A stretch of 64,000 bases of DNA from Hippopus hippopus. Taxonomy: Eukaryota; Mollusca; Bivalvia; Cardiida; Cardiidae. This document shows, one piece after another, positions 53,801 through 64,000 of the stretch (position 1 is the first letter of the stretch; every line of letters begins with the position of its first letter). The notes under the pieces are model-generated. The model did no database searches and was not told the DNA's origin. It worked only from the letters and a program-made list of their open reading frames with translations. The DNA is taken from the NCBI GenBank assembly GCA_946811185.2, contig OX328097.1, positions 62,029,063 to 62,093,062 of the forward strand, written 5' to 3'. Both the position numbers and the translations under genes were made by a program.

Positions 53801-56262
53801 ATGAATACAATTATGTTAAGTACAATTATAACAATTTGTTTCAAACTAGGCTGCTTTTCTAAATGTTTTTAAAAGTAATCTTAAACAGAGGCATAAGAAG
53901 TCATGTTTGCTGGTCAATGGGATATACCTACCTGTGTTGATCAGCTTGCCATATGTCAGTGACTTTACCTGACTACTAAATTTTAGAGTTGTCCAGAACA
54001 GTGATCATGCTTACAATCCCTGTTCATACTAGAAAAAGAACTTTTAAACAAAAAAAATATGGCTCAAACAGTAAGACTTGTTTTTAAAAGGATAGAAAAG
54101 AATGTGGGGGAAGAAGAACATGTTTGTTATGTGTACCAGCATTTTCTCCGTGTCCCACTATGTTGTCCAAAATGTTCTTGTTCAGGGTCATAGAAACATG
54201 AGATTGATTTATAAAGGGGTTAAACACTTCTGAGGACTTTGTACTGTAATTAACCCTTTATCACACAATGCTGCCTTTTAACGTCCCTGATGAAGAGGGA
54301 TTTTGAAAACATTGTGGGAAAAGGAGAAAATGCATTTTCTCCATTTCCCACAATGTTTTATACCCTTTCTCAGACAACTTTTCCCTTTTCAGAAACATTT
54401 AAATTGTTGCCTGCAAATGCTTCAAATTTGGACAAATCCAAATTTTTTTTTTTTTTTTTTGGTTAAGGGTTAATTGAGAAAGCACTAAAAAAAATGAAAT
54501 GAACATTTTTAGCTTGAAAAAAAAAGAGACCCAGATATATTTATTGCATTTTCTCACAGAATATATTTCAGTGTAAATCAAAGATCAGATTTGGCATTTC
54601 ATGCAGTGCGATCTCGACAAACACTAAGTCTTGGTTCAAAAGCAAAGGAAGTTGAGCTTATTTCTCAGGCTTTTAACCCTTTACAACACAATCCTGACTT
54701 GCAAATAACCTTAGAAGGAAAGATATAGAGGATATTTGTTTTTTAAGGTGAAAGATCGAAATTTATTTCATCGAGTGAACATCATCAGTAATATTTTCAC
54801 GAGTGGCTGTGCCACTCGTGAAAATATTACTGATGATGTTCACTCGATGAAATAAATTTCGATCTTTCACAGAAAAAAATAAATATTCTATTTATTTCAT
54901 GCTTTTACCCTTTCTGGGGGGAACTTAATCAAAATCCAGTACAGTTCTTTTCAGTTATTCCCCGTGGCGTACCCCCTCCGCATAGCAACGCATCACAATA
55001 TTATGTCAAGCACAAGAAATGTAAGGTAAATTACGTCATATTTCCATCTGGTTGTGAGGCATGCACATTTTACCAAGGTAACTAGTGCGCGGGAACAACT
55101 GTTTCCGCGTTCAATTGAAGAGTTAGAATATAAAAATCGGTATTTTCACTGGTCGTAACCATGAAATATCGAAAAATATTTCACCGATGTTTCTCGATAA
55201 CCTACCGGAAAGCATGGAATAATTTGAAAGCATTGTTGGAAAAGGAGAAAATGCTGTTAACCACTTTCCACAATGCTTTCTACTCTTTTAGGGACAAATC
55301 CAATAATTGGACCAGCATTTGGTTTTTCATATGCAAATGCTTTCAATTTGGATGTTTCTAAAATTTTTTTGTTTGGTTATTGTTTATCCTATATTTACCA
55401 TATTGCCATCTTTTTTCTAGGATTCTGGACCACCCAAACCCAATAGGGTATCAGGTTGGGGGGAAGATGCACCACGTAGAAGGTTTGTAGAGTTTTTGGT
55501 TTTTTTACAAAATAACAATATGGTTTTCTGGAGTGGTGTCAGAAAGCTCAATGAACTACTACTGCTGCTAATGCTTGTGTTTGCTATACTTTTGTTTGCT
55601 GAAACTTTATCTGTGACATCATTGAGACTCTTCAGGCCAGTTTTATCCCCTGAAACTCTGAGCTTTGAAGGAGGAATTATTAGTTCATGCTTTTTGGTAG
55701 TTTATCGGAAAAAATAATGGTGAATTATTAAGTTTGATATTTCATGGTTATGACCAGTGAAATTTACCAAAAAATGTTTCCGTAACTCTTCAATTGAAGG
55801 TGGAAACAGTAGTTCCCGCACACTAGTCACCTAGGTAAACAGTGTATGCCATTCACTGACAGAAATATGATGTACATGTAATTTATGCACATTTACCCTA
55901 CTTTTCTCGCTCTCTATGTAATATTGTTATACGTTCTTATGAGAGGGGGTACGCCATGGCGAATTACCAAAAATAACTATACTCAGTTTTGATAAAAGCC
56001 CCAACAAAATTGGGGTTAGAAGCATGCACTCAATAGAATTTTTTGGTTTTTTCTTTCGGTGAAACTCAGAATTTATTTGATCAAGTGAACATCATCAGAT
56101 ACCAGTAATAAATGAATCGTTCCACTGATCACATGAATGAAATACATGTACAAGTTCTGTTAAAAATAAAATTAATTGCTGGTGGCCTGGCTACCAAATG
56201 AATAATTCATTTTCCGTTTTCAGGGGACGTAACTTAGGAGAAGGATTTGAACAATTTGAAGA
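50788..56262 (+). CDS. IFT43: Probable IFT43 (5' exons, continues beyond window)
   Basis: IFT43 is a small subunit of the IFT-A complex that carries cargo in the ciliary axoneme. Four exons join in phase: 50788-50829 (MDDDFGLDGENTKR), 53197-53298 (SAKQGRRAQSKQAKAPPAPE), 55421-55482 (DSGPPKPNRVSGWGEDAPRR) and 56224-56262 (GRNLGEGFEQFE). The acidic start, the AKxGRRAQ motif just after it and the GW motif followed by basic residues match the N-terminal region of IFT43 as I know it. The conserved C-terminal half (IPDLEEVQEED and LDLKLLTK-type region) is not in the window. Splice sites: GTAACG, TTTTTGCAG/GTAAAG, TTTTTTCTAG/GTTTGT (weak), CGTTTTCAG/GTGAGT. The identification rests on short motifs, so it is probable, not certain. 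Confidence 0.6.
50878..50990 (+). repeat. tRNA-like SINE head
   Basis: GACAGCTCACTGGTTAGAGC (box A-like) and TCCTGGGTTCGCCAG; intron 1 of probable IFT43. Confidence 0.45.
51100..52008. other. Intron sequence, no feature recognised
   Basis: No repeat or exon I can support between the two tRNA-like heads. Confidence 0.35.
52010..52092 (+). repeat. tRNA-like SINE head
   Basis: TGGATAGCTCAGTGGTTAGA and GTTTTGAGTTCTATACC. Confidence 0.45.
52150..52245. mobile_element. Pearl-like right-end fragment
   Basis: GGGTCATGTTTGGTCAAAAG, CTCGGGTGAGCGGC, AGGGCCATCATTGCCCTC, TTGTTT: isolated right end. Confidence 0.6.
52250..53190. other. Intron sequence, no feature recognised
   Basis: AT-rich; nothing identified. 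Confidence 0.35.
53197..53298 (+). CDS. IFT43: IFT43 exon 2
   Basis: 34 codons, phase 0 at both ends; carries the GRRAQ motif and a Pro-rich linker. Confidence 0.7.
53650..53715. mobile_element. MITE-A remnant
   Basis: GTAGATCAAAGATTTGGCTG ... CAGCCTGATCTTGACCTATA. Confidence 0.4.
54045..54222. mobile_element. MITE-B copy, decayed
   Basis: AGAATGTGGGGGAAGAAGAA ... CAGCATTTTCTCCGTGTCCC. Confidence 0.6.
54250..54473. mobile_element. MITE-B copy
   Basis: TTAA at 54250-54253 and 54470-54473; palindrome with a collapsed loop (GGAGAAAATGCATTTTCTCC). Confidence 0.85.
54570..54650. mobile_element. MITE-A remnant
   Basis: GTGTAAATCAAAGATCAGAT ... GCAGTGCGATCTCGACAAAC. Confidence 0.4.
54727..55222. 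mobile_element. Hairpin-ended element, inverted second copy
   Basis: Hairpin at 54727-54900 followed by a sequence matching 45379-45655 in reverse (CATATTTCCATCTGGTTGTG, CGGTATTTTCACTGGTCGTA) and the empty-site form of both nested inserts in the 43-45 kb copy; ends CCTACCGGAAAGCATG. Confidence 0.8.
55220..55385. mobile_element. MITE-B copy, left end lost
   Basis: AGCATTGTTGGAAAAGGAGA ... CACTTTCCACAATGCTTTC; CATTG/CAATG and GCATT/AATGC are co-varied. Confidence 0.65.
55421..55482 (+). CDS. IFT43: IFT43 exon 3
   Basis: 20 codons plus two bases; SGWGEDAPRR. The exon sits between two inverted repeat copies (54727-55222 and 55680-56105). Confidence 0.65.
55680..56105. mobile_element. Hairpin-ended element, third copy, decayed
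   Basis: CATGCTTTTTGGTAGTTTAT, ATATTTCATGGTTATGACCA, TTCAATTGAAGGTGGAAAC, GAGAGGGGGTACGCCATGG; ends within half a hairpin (GATCAAGTGAACATCATCAG). Confidence 0.7.
56224..56262 (+). CDS. IFT43: IFT43 exon 4
   Basis: Completes an Arg codon, then GRNLGEGFEQFE; strong donor GTGAGT. Confidence 0.65.
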
Positions 56263-56311
56263 GTGAGTACTTGCTTTCTTTCTTTCAATAGTGACACTTT
56301 TATTACATAAG

Positions 56312-56553
56312 ATCCATGCTCTGGCCAAAGGGGGTTTAATGCATCTCTGTGATGCATTATACTAACCAAGTCATCATATAATTATGCATCCATATAATTT
56401 ATTTCTTCTAACAAGAAACTTAACTATGAGGTAGAATGATCCTTGGACATGCAGAAAATTGACCAGTAGCGAACAGTTTGTAGACTGCACTGGCTGACCA
56501 GGGTCAATACCTTTTGCAGATGCATTAAACACCCTTTTCACTCAGCATGGCTC
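56312..56553. mobile_element. MITE-C copy
   Basis: TCCATGCTCTGGCCAAAG at the left, CACTCAGCATGGCTCATA at the right. Confidence 0.75.
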
Positions 56554-56804
56554 ATATATGGCCTGCAACACGCGAACAGGGGCATTCGAACATTTGCGTA
56601 AAGTGTCGTCTCGGATCAGCCTGCGCACTCCGCGCAGGCTAATCCGAAATGACACTTTCCGTTTTAATGTAATTTTCTGTTTTGAACAAGTCTACTGTAG
56701 CACAAAATGTAATGTAGTCGTAAAGTGCCGTCTCAGATGGCTGACTTGGGTTGATATTTTTCGGAGATGCATTAAGCCCCCTTTTCACAGAGCATGACTC
56801 AAAT
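56554..56804. mobile_element. MITE-D fragment joined to a MITE-C end
   Basis: 56554-56737 aligns with 39449-39650 (GGCCTGCAACACGCGAACAG, CCTGCGCACTCCGCGCAGG). It then switches to a MITE-C terminus (GATGCATTAAGCCCCCTTTT, GAGCATGACTCA). Confidence 0.65.
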
Positions 56805-57039
56805 TGAAATGTTGTTAAACTGTAATTAATTAGTTTTAGAATCTATGAAAATGAACAATGAGTCATACATCTAACTTACTCGATGAAATTAATTGAATCA
56901 CAGCATGCTATTTGTAATAGTTTGTCATATCTGACCAGTGAAGACTCAGATCAGCTACATGGACATACATATAGTCTGATCAGAAATCTCACTCGCCGCA
57001 TAAGCAGTTTATGGAATGAAGCAATATTGATTTCATGCC

Positions 57040-57268
57040 TTAACCCTTTACCAAACAATACAGTATTCAATACTCTTAGGAAGAAGGCTTTTGAAACCAT
57101 TGTGTGAAAAGGAAAGAATGCTGGTAACCAGCATTTTCTTCTTTTCTCCCAATGTTTTCTACCTTTTTGACAACTAAATCCTATCAAATGGAGCCACAGT
57201 TTTTTTTTCATCTGCAGATGCTATCAATAAGAATAAGTCCAAAATTTCATTGTCTTGTAAAGAGTTTA
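57040..57268. mobile_element. MITE-B copy
   Basis: TTAACCCTTTACCAAACAAT at the left; palindrome 57088-57160; TCATTGTCTTGTAAAGAGTT at the right. Confidence 0.8.
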
Positions 57269-57656
57269 GCACTTCATGTTGAAGGTGTAACCATGACCTT
57301 ACACTATTGATATTGTGGATACGCTTTGTAGGATGTTTGGTTTTGACGATATGAGATGTTAAACTGGCAGAAGTCAAGCTGGTATCTGACTCCTATGCAC
57401 AGTATAATACAACATATTATAATATGCATTGATAATAATAAAACCTGTGCAAAGTTGTTCTAAAGTTGGAAATTGATATTGAATGGGACAATCCTACACA
57501 CCATTGTACATCTCAAAATATTTACCAGGCTCAAATGAGCACTCAGCCAAGAGCAAACAGTTTATGTATGTGATATATTAGCCTTGGTTCTAGTCTGATC
57601 GTTTCCTCTCTTTTTATGTATTTTGATATTACTTTGTCACAAAACATTTATCTTAC

Positions 57657-57890
57657 AGATAAACCCTTTACTATACAATCCCTTTTTAACGACCTAGAGA
57701 AAGAACATTTTTTAAAAAAATTGTTAATAAAGGAGAAAATGCTGATTACCGGCATTTTCTCCTTTTCCCACATGTTTTCAGTCCTATCTAAAATAGATTC
57801 TTGTCATTTGAGCTAAATTCAATTTGTCGTCTGCAAATGTTTTCAATTTAGGCAGATGTAAAATTTTGTCTTCTGGTAAAAAGTTAAAAG
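57657..57890. mobile_element. MITE-B copy
   Basis: ATAAACCCTTTACTATACAA at the left; TTTTGTCTTCTGGTAAAAAG at the right. Confidence 0.75.
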
Positions 57891-58073
57891 ACGATTGCCA
57901 AAGGTCATTAAAGACTGTGATAAGGAGACCGTGAAATGGGTTGATTACAAAATTATTGACACCTGGACCCAGGGCAAAGTTGTATGATGCAAGCTTGTAA
58001 CACCGGATAATAAATATGATATGCAGCTTTAAGAATTTATTATGCAGTGTTGAAACATGCCATGTAATTTTAG

Positions 58074-58191
58074 TGATGACATATTTCATGGCCTTGACAT
58101 TGAATCTGAAATGGATCGTATAAAGTCTCGCCGATCACGACAGCAACAGGGATGGGATCAGTATGAAGAAGAGTTGAGTTGCTGGTGTTAA
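58074..58191 (+). CDS. Possible next IFT43 exon or alternative end
   Basis: After acceptor AATTTTAG the frame from exon 4 stays open: DDDIFHGLDIESEMDRIKSR and onward to TAA at 58189. It could end earlier at a GT (for example GTATGA near 58160). The peptide does not match the IFT43 region I would expect next, so it may be a lineage-specific or alternative exon, or chance. Confidence 0.3.
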
Positions 58192-58339
58192 GAGTGCACC
58201 TTTCCTTTCCTCATTCCCATGATTTCCTGCATGTGATAATACCTCTGATGATATTATATATCTGTATCTGCTTTGCAAAATTCATTATGATGCATGATAA
58301 AGTCTTACCTCTTATTTACAGCAAAGTTTTGAGCATATT

Positions 58340-58652
58340 AACCTTTACTTTCAATTCTGCGTTTTATGGACCCTCAGAGAGGAGGCTTTTTAAACATTTT
58401 GGGAAAAGGCTTTTGAAACATTATGGGAATTGGTGAAAATGTTGGTTACCAGGTTTTTCTCCTTTTGAAACATTATGGTAAAAGGCAAAAATGCTGGTAA
58501 CAGGTTTTTCTCCTTTCCCCAAATTGTTTTTTACTCTTTCACAAACAGGTTTCATCTATGGAGCTACACTTTATTTATTTTTCATTGGCAAAATTTGATG
58601 CTTTCAGTCTGGACAAGTCTAAAAGTTTTGTCATCAGTCTGGTAAAGAGTTG
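58340..58652. mobile_element. MITE-B with internal duplication
   Basis: The GAAACATTATGGGAATTGG / GAAACATTATGGTAAAAGG half-palindrome is repeated; two CAGGTTTTTCTCC blocks at 58450 and 58501. Confidence 0.65.
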
Positions 58653-58659
58653 TGTCATT

Positions 58660-59449
58660 TCCATCTGTAGATGCCGTACAGTTTTTGATTTTGCCACAAT
58701 GCTTTCAAAAGTTGTCAGCAGGTGATGCAAGACAAAATACTGGCAGCAGTAGGTTTTAAAAATCCTGTATAGAAGTAGCTGTGACTTATGAAGAGTGATA
58801 TTTGTAGAGCTGACAAAGGAGTTGTGGGGATGAATTTATACATGTTTTAGCTACCATGATACAAATGAAATACTGTTAAAAAATAGGTTTAAAAAACAAA
58901 TAAACAAACAGGAGGGTGAAAATGGTATAATTTTAGCAGTAAAATGACTATGCATAGTTTGTAAACCAGTGGATGATATGATAGATCATAACATTTTCAT
59001 TTGCCACAGTTTTATTTTGATCACTTACACAATTTGGTTTGTGTTTTGCACATTTTTTACACACTTCCCTCTTAATCTGTTGCAGAGTGACCCTGTATGT
59101 TTATCACCATGAGGAAAATGGCCCTGAATCTAAAACTATTTCCAAAAAAAAAGTATGTTCAGAATCAGTTGCAGTTTGCATCATATGGAGATTTCAAGAT
59201 TTGTGCTCAAAATTCATATTTCATGTTTTTCAGGGTTTTAAGGTTGCTTCTATAAACCACAGTTAAAATGACAAAACAGTATTTCACCTCAATATGTTAT
59301 TTCAGACATTCTTCTGTATTGAATTGAACAGAAAAAGAATTGTATGAACTCTTACTGTGTTGCCTGTGTATGGCTATCAGTTCTTCTAGTGCGGGGAAAT
59401 TTACTACAGGCTAAAAATAGCCACTTAACCAATACACTATTTCAGTTAA
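58660..59449. other. No feature recognised
   Basis: No convincing exon. Short frames such as 59039-59266 lack homology and splice support. Confidence 0.35.
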
Positions 59450-59451
59450 CC

Positions 59452-61568
59452 CTTTACCATATGATCATGAGTTTTAATGACCCTGAAAAAAAAAGGCTTT
59501 TGAAAAAATGGTAGTAAAAGGAGAAAATGCTGGTAACCTTTTTATACGCCCGTCGAAGACGGGACGTATTATGGGGTCACCCATGGCGTACGGGCGGGCA
59601 GGCGGGCGTCTGGGCGGGCATCTGTCCGGGCGGGCGGTGACCAGTTTTTTGTCCGGAGCATAACTTTGTCATCTCCAGTCCGACTGACTTGAAACTTGGC
59701 ATTTGTGTTTGTTGCAATAATACGGAGTGCAGTGCGAAAGAACCATAACTCTACTTGTGCTGTCTTCGAGTTATTTCCCTTTGATCGTCATTTTCACAAC
59801 ATTTTCTGATTGTCCGGAGCATAACTTTGTCATCTCCAGTCCGATTGACTTGAAACTTGGCATTTGTGTTTGTTGCAATAATACGGAGTGCAGTGCGAAA
59901 GAACCATAACTCTACCTCGTGCTGTCTTCGAGTTATTTCCCTTTGATCGTCATTTTCACAACATTTTCTGCTTGTCCGGAGCATAACTTTGTCATCTCCA
60001 GTCCGATTGACTTGAAACTTGGCATTTGTGTTTGTTGCAATAATACGGAGTGCAGTGCGAAAGAACCATAACTCTACCTCATGTTGTCATTTTTACAGCA
60101 TTTTCTGCTTGTCCGGAATACAATTTTGTCATCTCTAGTCTGAACATCTTCAAATTTGGTATGCTTGATTGTTGAAAAATTACGGAATGCAGTGCACAAG
60201 AACCATAACTCTTCCTAGCACGAATTTTGAGTTATTCCCCCTTAGATCTTCATTTTTATAGCTTTTCTTGCTTGTCATCTCAAGTCAGAACGACTTCAAA
60301 CTTGGTATGCATGTCTGTTGCAATATTACGGAGTACAGTGGGCAAGAACAATAACTATACCTAGCGCAGATTTTGAGTAATTCCACTTTGATCTTCATTT
60401 TTACAGTCCAGTTCTTTGTCCGGAGCACAACTTTGTCATCTCCAGTCCGATTGACTTGAAACTTGGCATTTGTGTTTGTTGCAATAATACGGAGTGCAGT
60501 GCGAAAGAACCATAACTCTACCTCGTGCTGTCTTCGAGTTATTTCCCTTTGATTGTCATTTTTACAGCATTTTCTGCTTGTCCGGAATACAACTTTGTCA
60601 TTTTTAGTCTGAACATCTTCAATTTTAGTATGCATGATTGTTGAAAAATTACGGAGTGCCGTGCATAAGAACCATAACTCTTCCTAGCAAGAATTTTGAG
60701 TTATTCCCCCTTAGATCTTCATTTTTATAGCATTTCTTGCTTGTCCGGAGCATAACTTTGTCATCTTAAGTAGGAATGACTTGAAATATGGTATGCTTAT
60801 TTGTTGCAATAATTTGGAAGTGCAGTGCACAAGAATTGTAACTCTACCTTGTGCTGTCTTTGAGTTATTTCCCTTTAATCGTCATTTTTACAGCATTTAG
60901 TGCTTGTCCGGAATATAACTTTGTCATCTCAAGTCAGAACGACTTCAAACTTGGTATGCATGTTTGTTGCAATATTACGGAGTACAGTGGGCAAAAACAA
61001 TAACTCTACCTAGCGTGGGTTTTGAATAATTCCACTTTGGTCTTCATTTTTACAGTATTTCTTCCTTGTCCGGAACGGAACTTTGTCACCTCAAGTCAAA
61101 TTGACTTGAGACTTTGTAAACATGTTTGTTGAAGTTACGAAAAGTGCAATGCACTGGAGCCGTAACCTTACCTAATGCCCTTTTGAATTATTCCCTATTT
61201 ATTATTTTTTTTTTTTACAGCTTTTCATGCTTCTCTACAATATAACTTTGTCTTTTCATGTTGGAATGACCTGAAACTTTATATGCATGTTTCCTTAACA
61301 TTAGAGGAGACATTCATGCCTATTTCAATCACTTACATGATTTCTGCTGCACTACTATTTTCCTCTACCTGCCCTTTACGATTATTATCCCCCTTCGACA
61401 ACTGGCGGTGGGACGGGCGTATCTTGCGACAATTTGCCGCTCTTGTTCCACAATATTTTCTACCCTTCGAAAGACAAATTTCAGTTTTTCAGGTACCTTT
61501 CATGTGTTGTCTACAAATGCTTTCAAGTTGGAGGAGTCTTAAATTTTTTCGTTTGGTAAAGGGCTAAT
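59452..61568. mobile_element. MITE-B split by a pearl-like element
   Basis: Left half 59452-59537 runs from TTAACCCTTTACCATATGAT to the palindrome tip (ATGCTGGTAACC). The right half resumes with GTTCCACAATATTTTCTACC and ends TTTTTTCGTTTGGTAAAGGG. Confidence 0.75.
59538..61430. mobile_element. Pearl/Helentron-like element, ~162-bp tandem core
   Basis: Left end TATACGCCCGTCGAAGACGG, a CCCGTC-GAA-GACGGG hairpin, then a GGGCGGGC-rich tract. Core of ~10 units led by TTGTCCGGAGCATAACTTTG (59651, 59812, 59974: spacing 161-162 bp). Right end GACGGGCGTAT is the inverse of the left ATACGCCCGTC. Open frames on either strand are the repeat. Confidence 0.8.
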
Positions 61569-61570
61569 GA

Positions 61571-62970
61571 GCTGATAGCATCCAACATGAATTGTGTATT
61601 GAGAAAGTAATTATGTCAATAGAAAGGGCAGGAAGTAAGCTATACATAGATGTCATGTTCTTGTCATTATTTGAACTACAGATAAATTACTGGCAACTTA
61701 ATATCAGATTAATGTACCAAAACAAAGTGGTGTCAGACAGGATTTTATCCATTATTATGTCATAAGTCCTAGTAAACATCTTCTTGGTTCATAGAGATCT
61801 TTAACATTATATAACTGACATAAATATAAAACAAATTTGGTGGTGCAAAGACAGTGCGGCCCTTTTTCCAGCAAATTATTTCACAATATGAATATTAATA
61901 TGAGTTTCAAATTTTACAATACACATGATTCGAAAGAGTAAAGTACTTTTCAATACCTATTTAATCTAAGAATTTGGCATGTTTGTGATGAAACGTGTTA
62001 AATAGATAATTCAAAAAGGGTCTTAGGGCAGTCAGTCACTAGGTAAATCACATGTTTGCTCCAGTTCAGTGGTAAACAGCATATTTATTGAACAGGATTT
62101 GTCCTTTCCCCACCCACTCAGGAAAATAGTCTACGTTATTCTTAGATTGCTGCAAATCATCATTGCATAACATGGCAACTTTTTGAAAAACATTATCTTT
62201 ATCATTCTCTGAATCAGGAAAATCCGACTTATTATACTGCAAAGAAATTTCTCATGATCTGACCAGATAATATGCCCGGAACATATATATCATGTATACT
62301 AGCAAAACCCACGTAAAAGCAGTTTCCCTTTTGGGAGCCCTGTATACGTGACTACACTTTCAACACAACATCCAAATTGGCTACGTCGATCGGTCGATAC
62401 GAGCCGCCCACAAAGCAAACACACTGAGTAGCCTGCACCATATTATTACTAGTTTCCTGTGATGGTTGTCATTAAAAGGGAAATAATCCATTATTTTTTA
62501 AAATAAATTACGTGTAATATAGAACTTTACATGTATTATCTTTTGATGTCATTCTAAAACAAATATACGGGGGGTTAAAACGAGCCATCCCTTCATCAGG
62601 TAAGCGAATTGTGAAGCGTTGAAACTCATACATTGTGCATAACGTTAAAAGGATAACCTAATGGTCGTTTGATGCAACTAATGGTCGTTTACTTTTGCCA
62701 ACAAATCATTAAAATGCATACTGTAGTTACTTACCTTGAATTTGTTTAAATCCATGTTTAAATAAAAATACGTCGAATGTCTATCGCAGTGAAATCATCA
62801 AGATTATGCACCAAACTGCAGGTTTTACCAAGGTTTCAGGGACGTCAGTTTTCATTGAATTGGGGCTCTCAGAAGGGAAATTATATTTCGTCAACATACT
62901 CAATTTTTAAGACCATAAAACATGGAAATTTCGCTTAACACACTTTGGAATGGTAAAACTTTGCAGTATA
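61571..62970. other. No feature recognised
   Basis: AT-rich; no exon or repeat family identified. Confidence 0.35.
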
Positions 62971-62979
62971 ATAAATTTG

Positions 62980-63120
62980 TTGTATGGTCAGGTGGCAGGG
63001 ACTTGGAAACTTGTTCACGGCTGGGGCAAATAATGTTGCCACCTCGCCTTCGGCTCGGGGCTACATGATTCACCACAGCTGTGAACAAATTTCCAAGTCC
63101 CCTGCCAATTGACCGTACAA
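62980..63120. mobile_element. Palindromic MITE
   Basis: Arms GGCAGGGACTTGGAAACTTG ... ACGGCTG and the inverse (CAGCTGTGAACAAATTTCCA ... CCCCTGCC). Confidence 0.8.
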
Positions 63121-63124
63121 TTAA

Positions 63125-64000
63125 TATTGTCCTCGTTGGCAGATTCATTACTGCCAGAATTCAACTCTGAAACCCCATTAATATTCATCCTTTCCGCAGC
63201 CATGTTTTGTAATGAATAATTGTGCATTGATGTTGGAAAATCCCAAGATATTTATGGGTACTGAAGAGGTCTTGGTGATATTTATAGATAGTATCATGTT
63301 AAAATGTTTATGTTATAGATGAGTGGTAAATTTCCATTCATACATTTGTATATTTACTCTGACTGAGGCTAGTTATCCACTCAATCCTGAAATCCTGAAT
63401 ATGATCGGCACTCAGTGAGAGACTGAGTAAAAGTGTAAATATATGTGATCGGCACGGTAAGGTTAAGACTTTATATGTGGCTTCAAACTTTTTTAAGGTT
63501 CCTTGTGCTCTTCATGAACCTCTAAATCATGTAACTACTTCATAAGAAGTTACCAAGTCATTTTTCTTGTCATGTTGAGTAAAAACATGAAAAACAAAAA
63601 ACAAAAAAAAACAAAAAATCTAAACCTACAGTTGCAATTCAAAGACATGGCAAAAATCCCAATATGCCCCTTTAAGCCTGCAAGTGATTTTAAATGTTTA
63701 TCATGGCAAAAATTATTCTAATAAATCAAAGTACAAAACTGAGAAAATAAGATGATTATGAAATGTACAGTCATGCTTTTTGATAAAACAAAAAAAATAA
63801 ACGCTAAACAAATAACAAGTAGGAGTAGAAGTGTACTTTTGACAATTTATTTTTCTATTTTCAAACAATGAAAGCTACTAAATTTATCTGAATACTGTCT
63901 TTCTTTTCAGCAGATTTTTCTTTGCATGAGAATTGCGTGTCATTATTTATGGTGGCATGTTACATATTTCGCTTTATTTACTTTCAAGTGAAAAATGCTT
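63125..64000. other. No gene recognised; window end
   Basis: AT-rich with an A-rich tract (63584-63620). No exon of the probable IFT43 gene is seen. Confidence 0.35.

Noticed and set aside
59727..60635. Open frames on both strands with repeated ELWFFRTALRI-type text
   Set aside because: Translations of the ~162-bp tandem repeat of a pearl-like element, not a repeat protein.

Overview
This window is animal nuclear DNA, most likely from a bivalve mollusc. The evidence is spliced genes with GT-AG introns, a probable ciliary gene (IFT43), many tRNA-derived SINEs, and pearl/Helentron-like elements with ~150-200 bp internal tandem repeats of the kind known from bivalves. The species call is inference. 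Most of the sequence is transposable-element debris. Most short open frames are palindromic MITEs read through by chance.

Layout. 1-7.9 kb: nested TTAA-flanked MITEs, a decayed Tc1-like element, a probable solo LTR split by a SINE, and further SINEs. 7.99-32.6 kb: a host gene for a very large C2H2 zinc-finger protein. A probable first coding exon (7994-8079) is joined in phase to a 6.6 kb terminal exon (25978-32602) across an intron of about 18 kb. Inside that intron, on the same strand, lies a 10.7 kb DNA transposon (14760-25463) bounded by TTAA on both sides and perfect 17-bp inverted ends. It carries an eight-exon gene that I could splice by hand into an uninterrupted 998-residue reading frame: a Mutator-like transposase fused to a C-terminal DEDDh 3'-5' exonuclease domain resembling the C-terminal exonuclease-like domain of vertebrate PML. 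33-50 kb: pearl/Helentron-like elements, MITEs, SINEs, a split minisatellite, a second solo-LTR copy, and large palindromes with nested insertions. 50.8-56.3 kb (possibly 58.2 kb): the 5' exons of a probable IFT43 gene, which continues beyond the window. 58.3-64 kb: MITEs, a 1.9 kb pearl-like repeat array and a palindrome; no gene recognised.

The observations most worth following are: (1) the TTAA transposon with a transposase-exonuclease fusion whose exonuclease residues all look intact; (2) every MITE-B copy inside that transposon belongs to a palindrome subfamily not seen outside it; (3) the two arms of MITE palindromes change together, in two unrelated families; (4) the left ends of unrelated pearl/Helentron-like elements share a C-GAA-G mini-hairpin although their stems differ.
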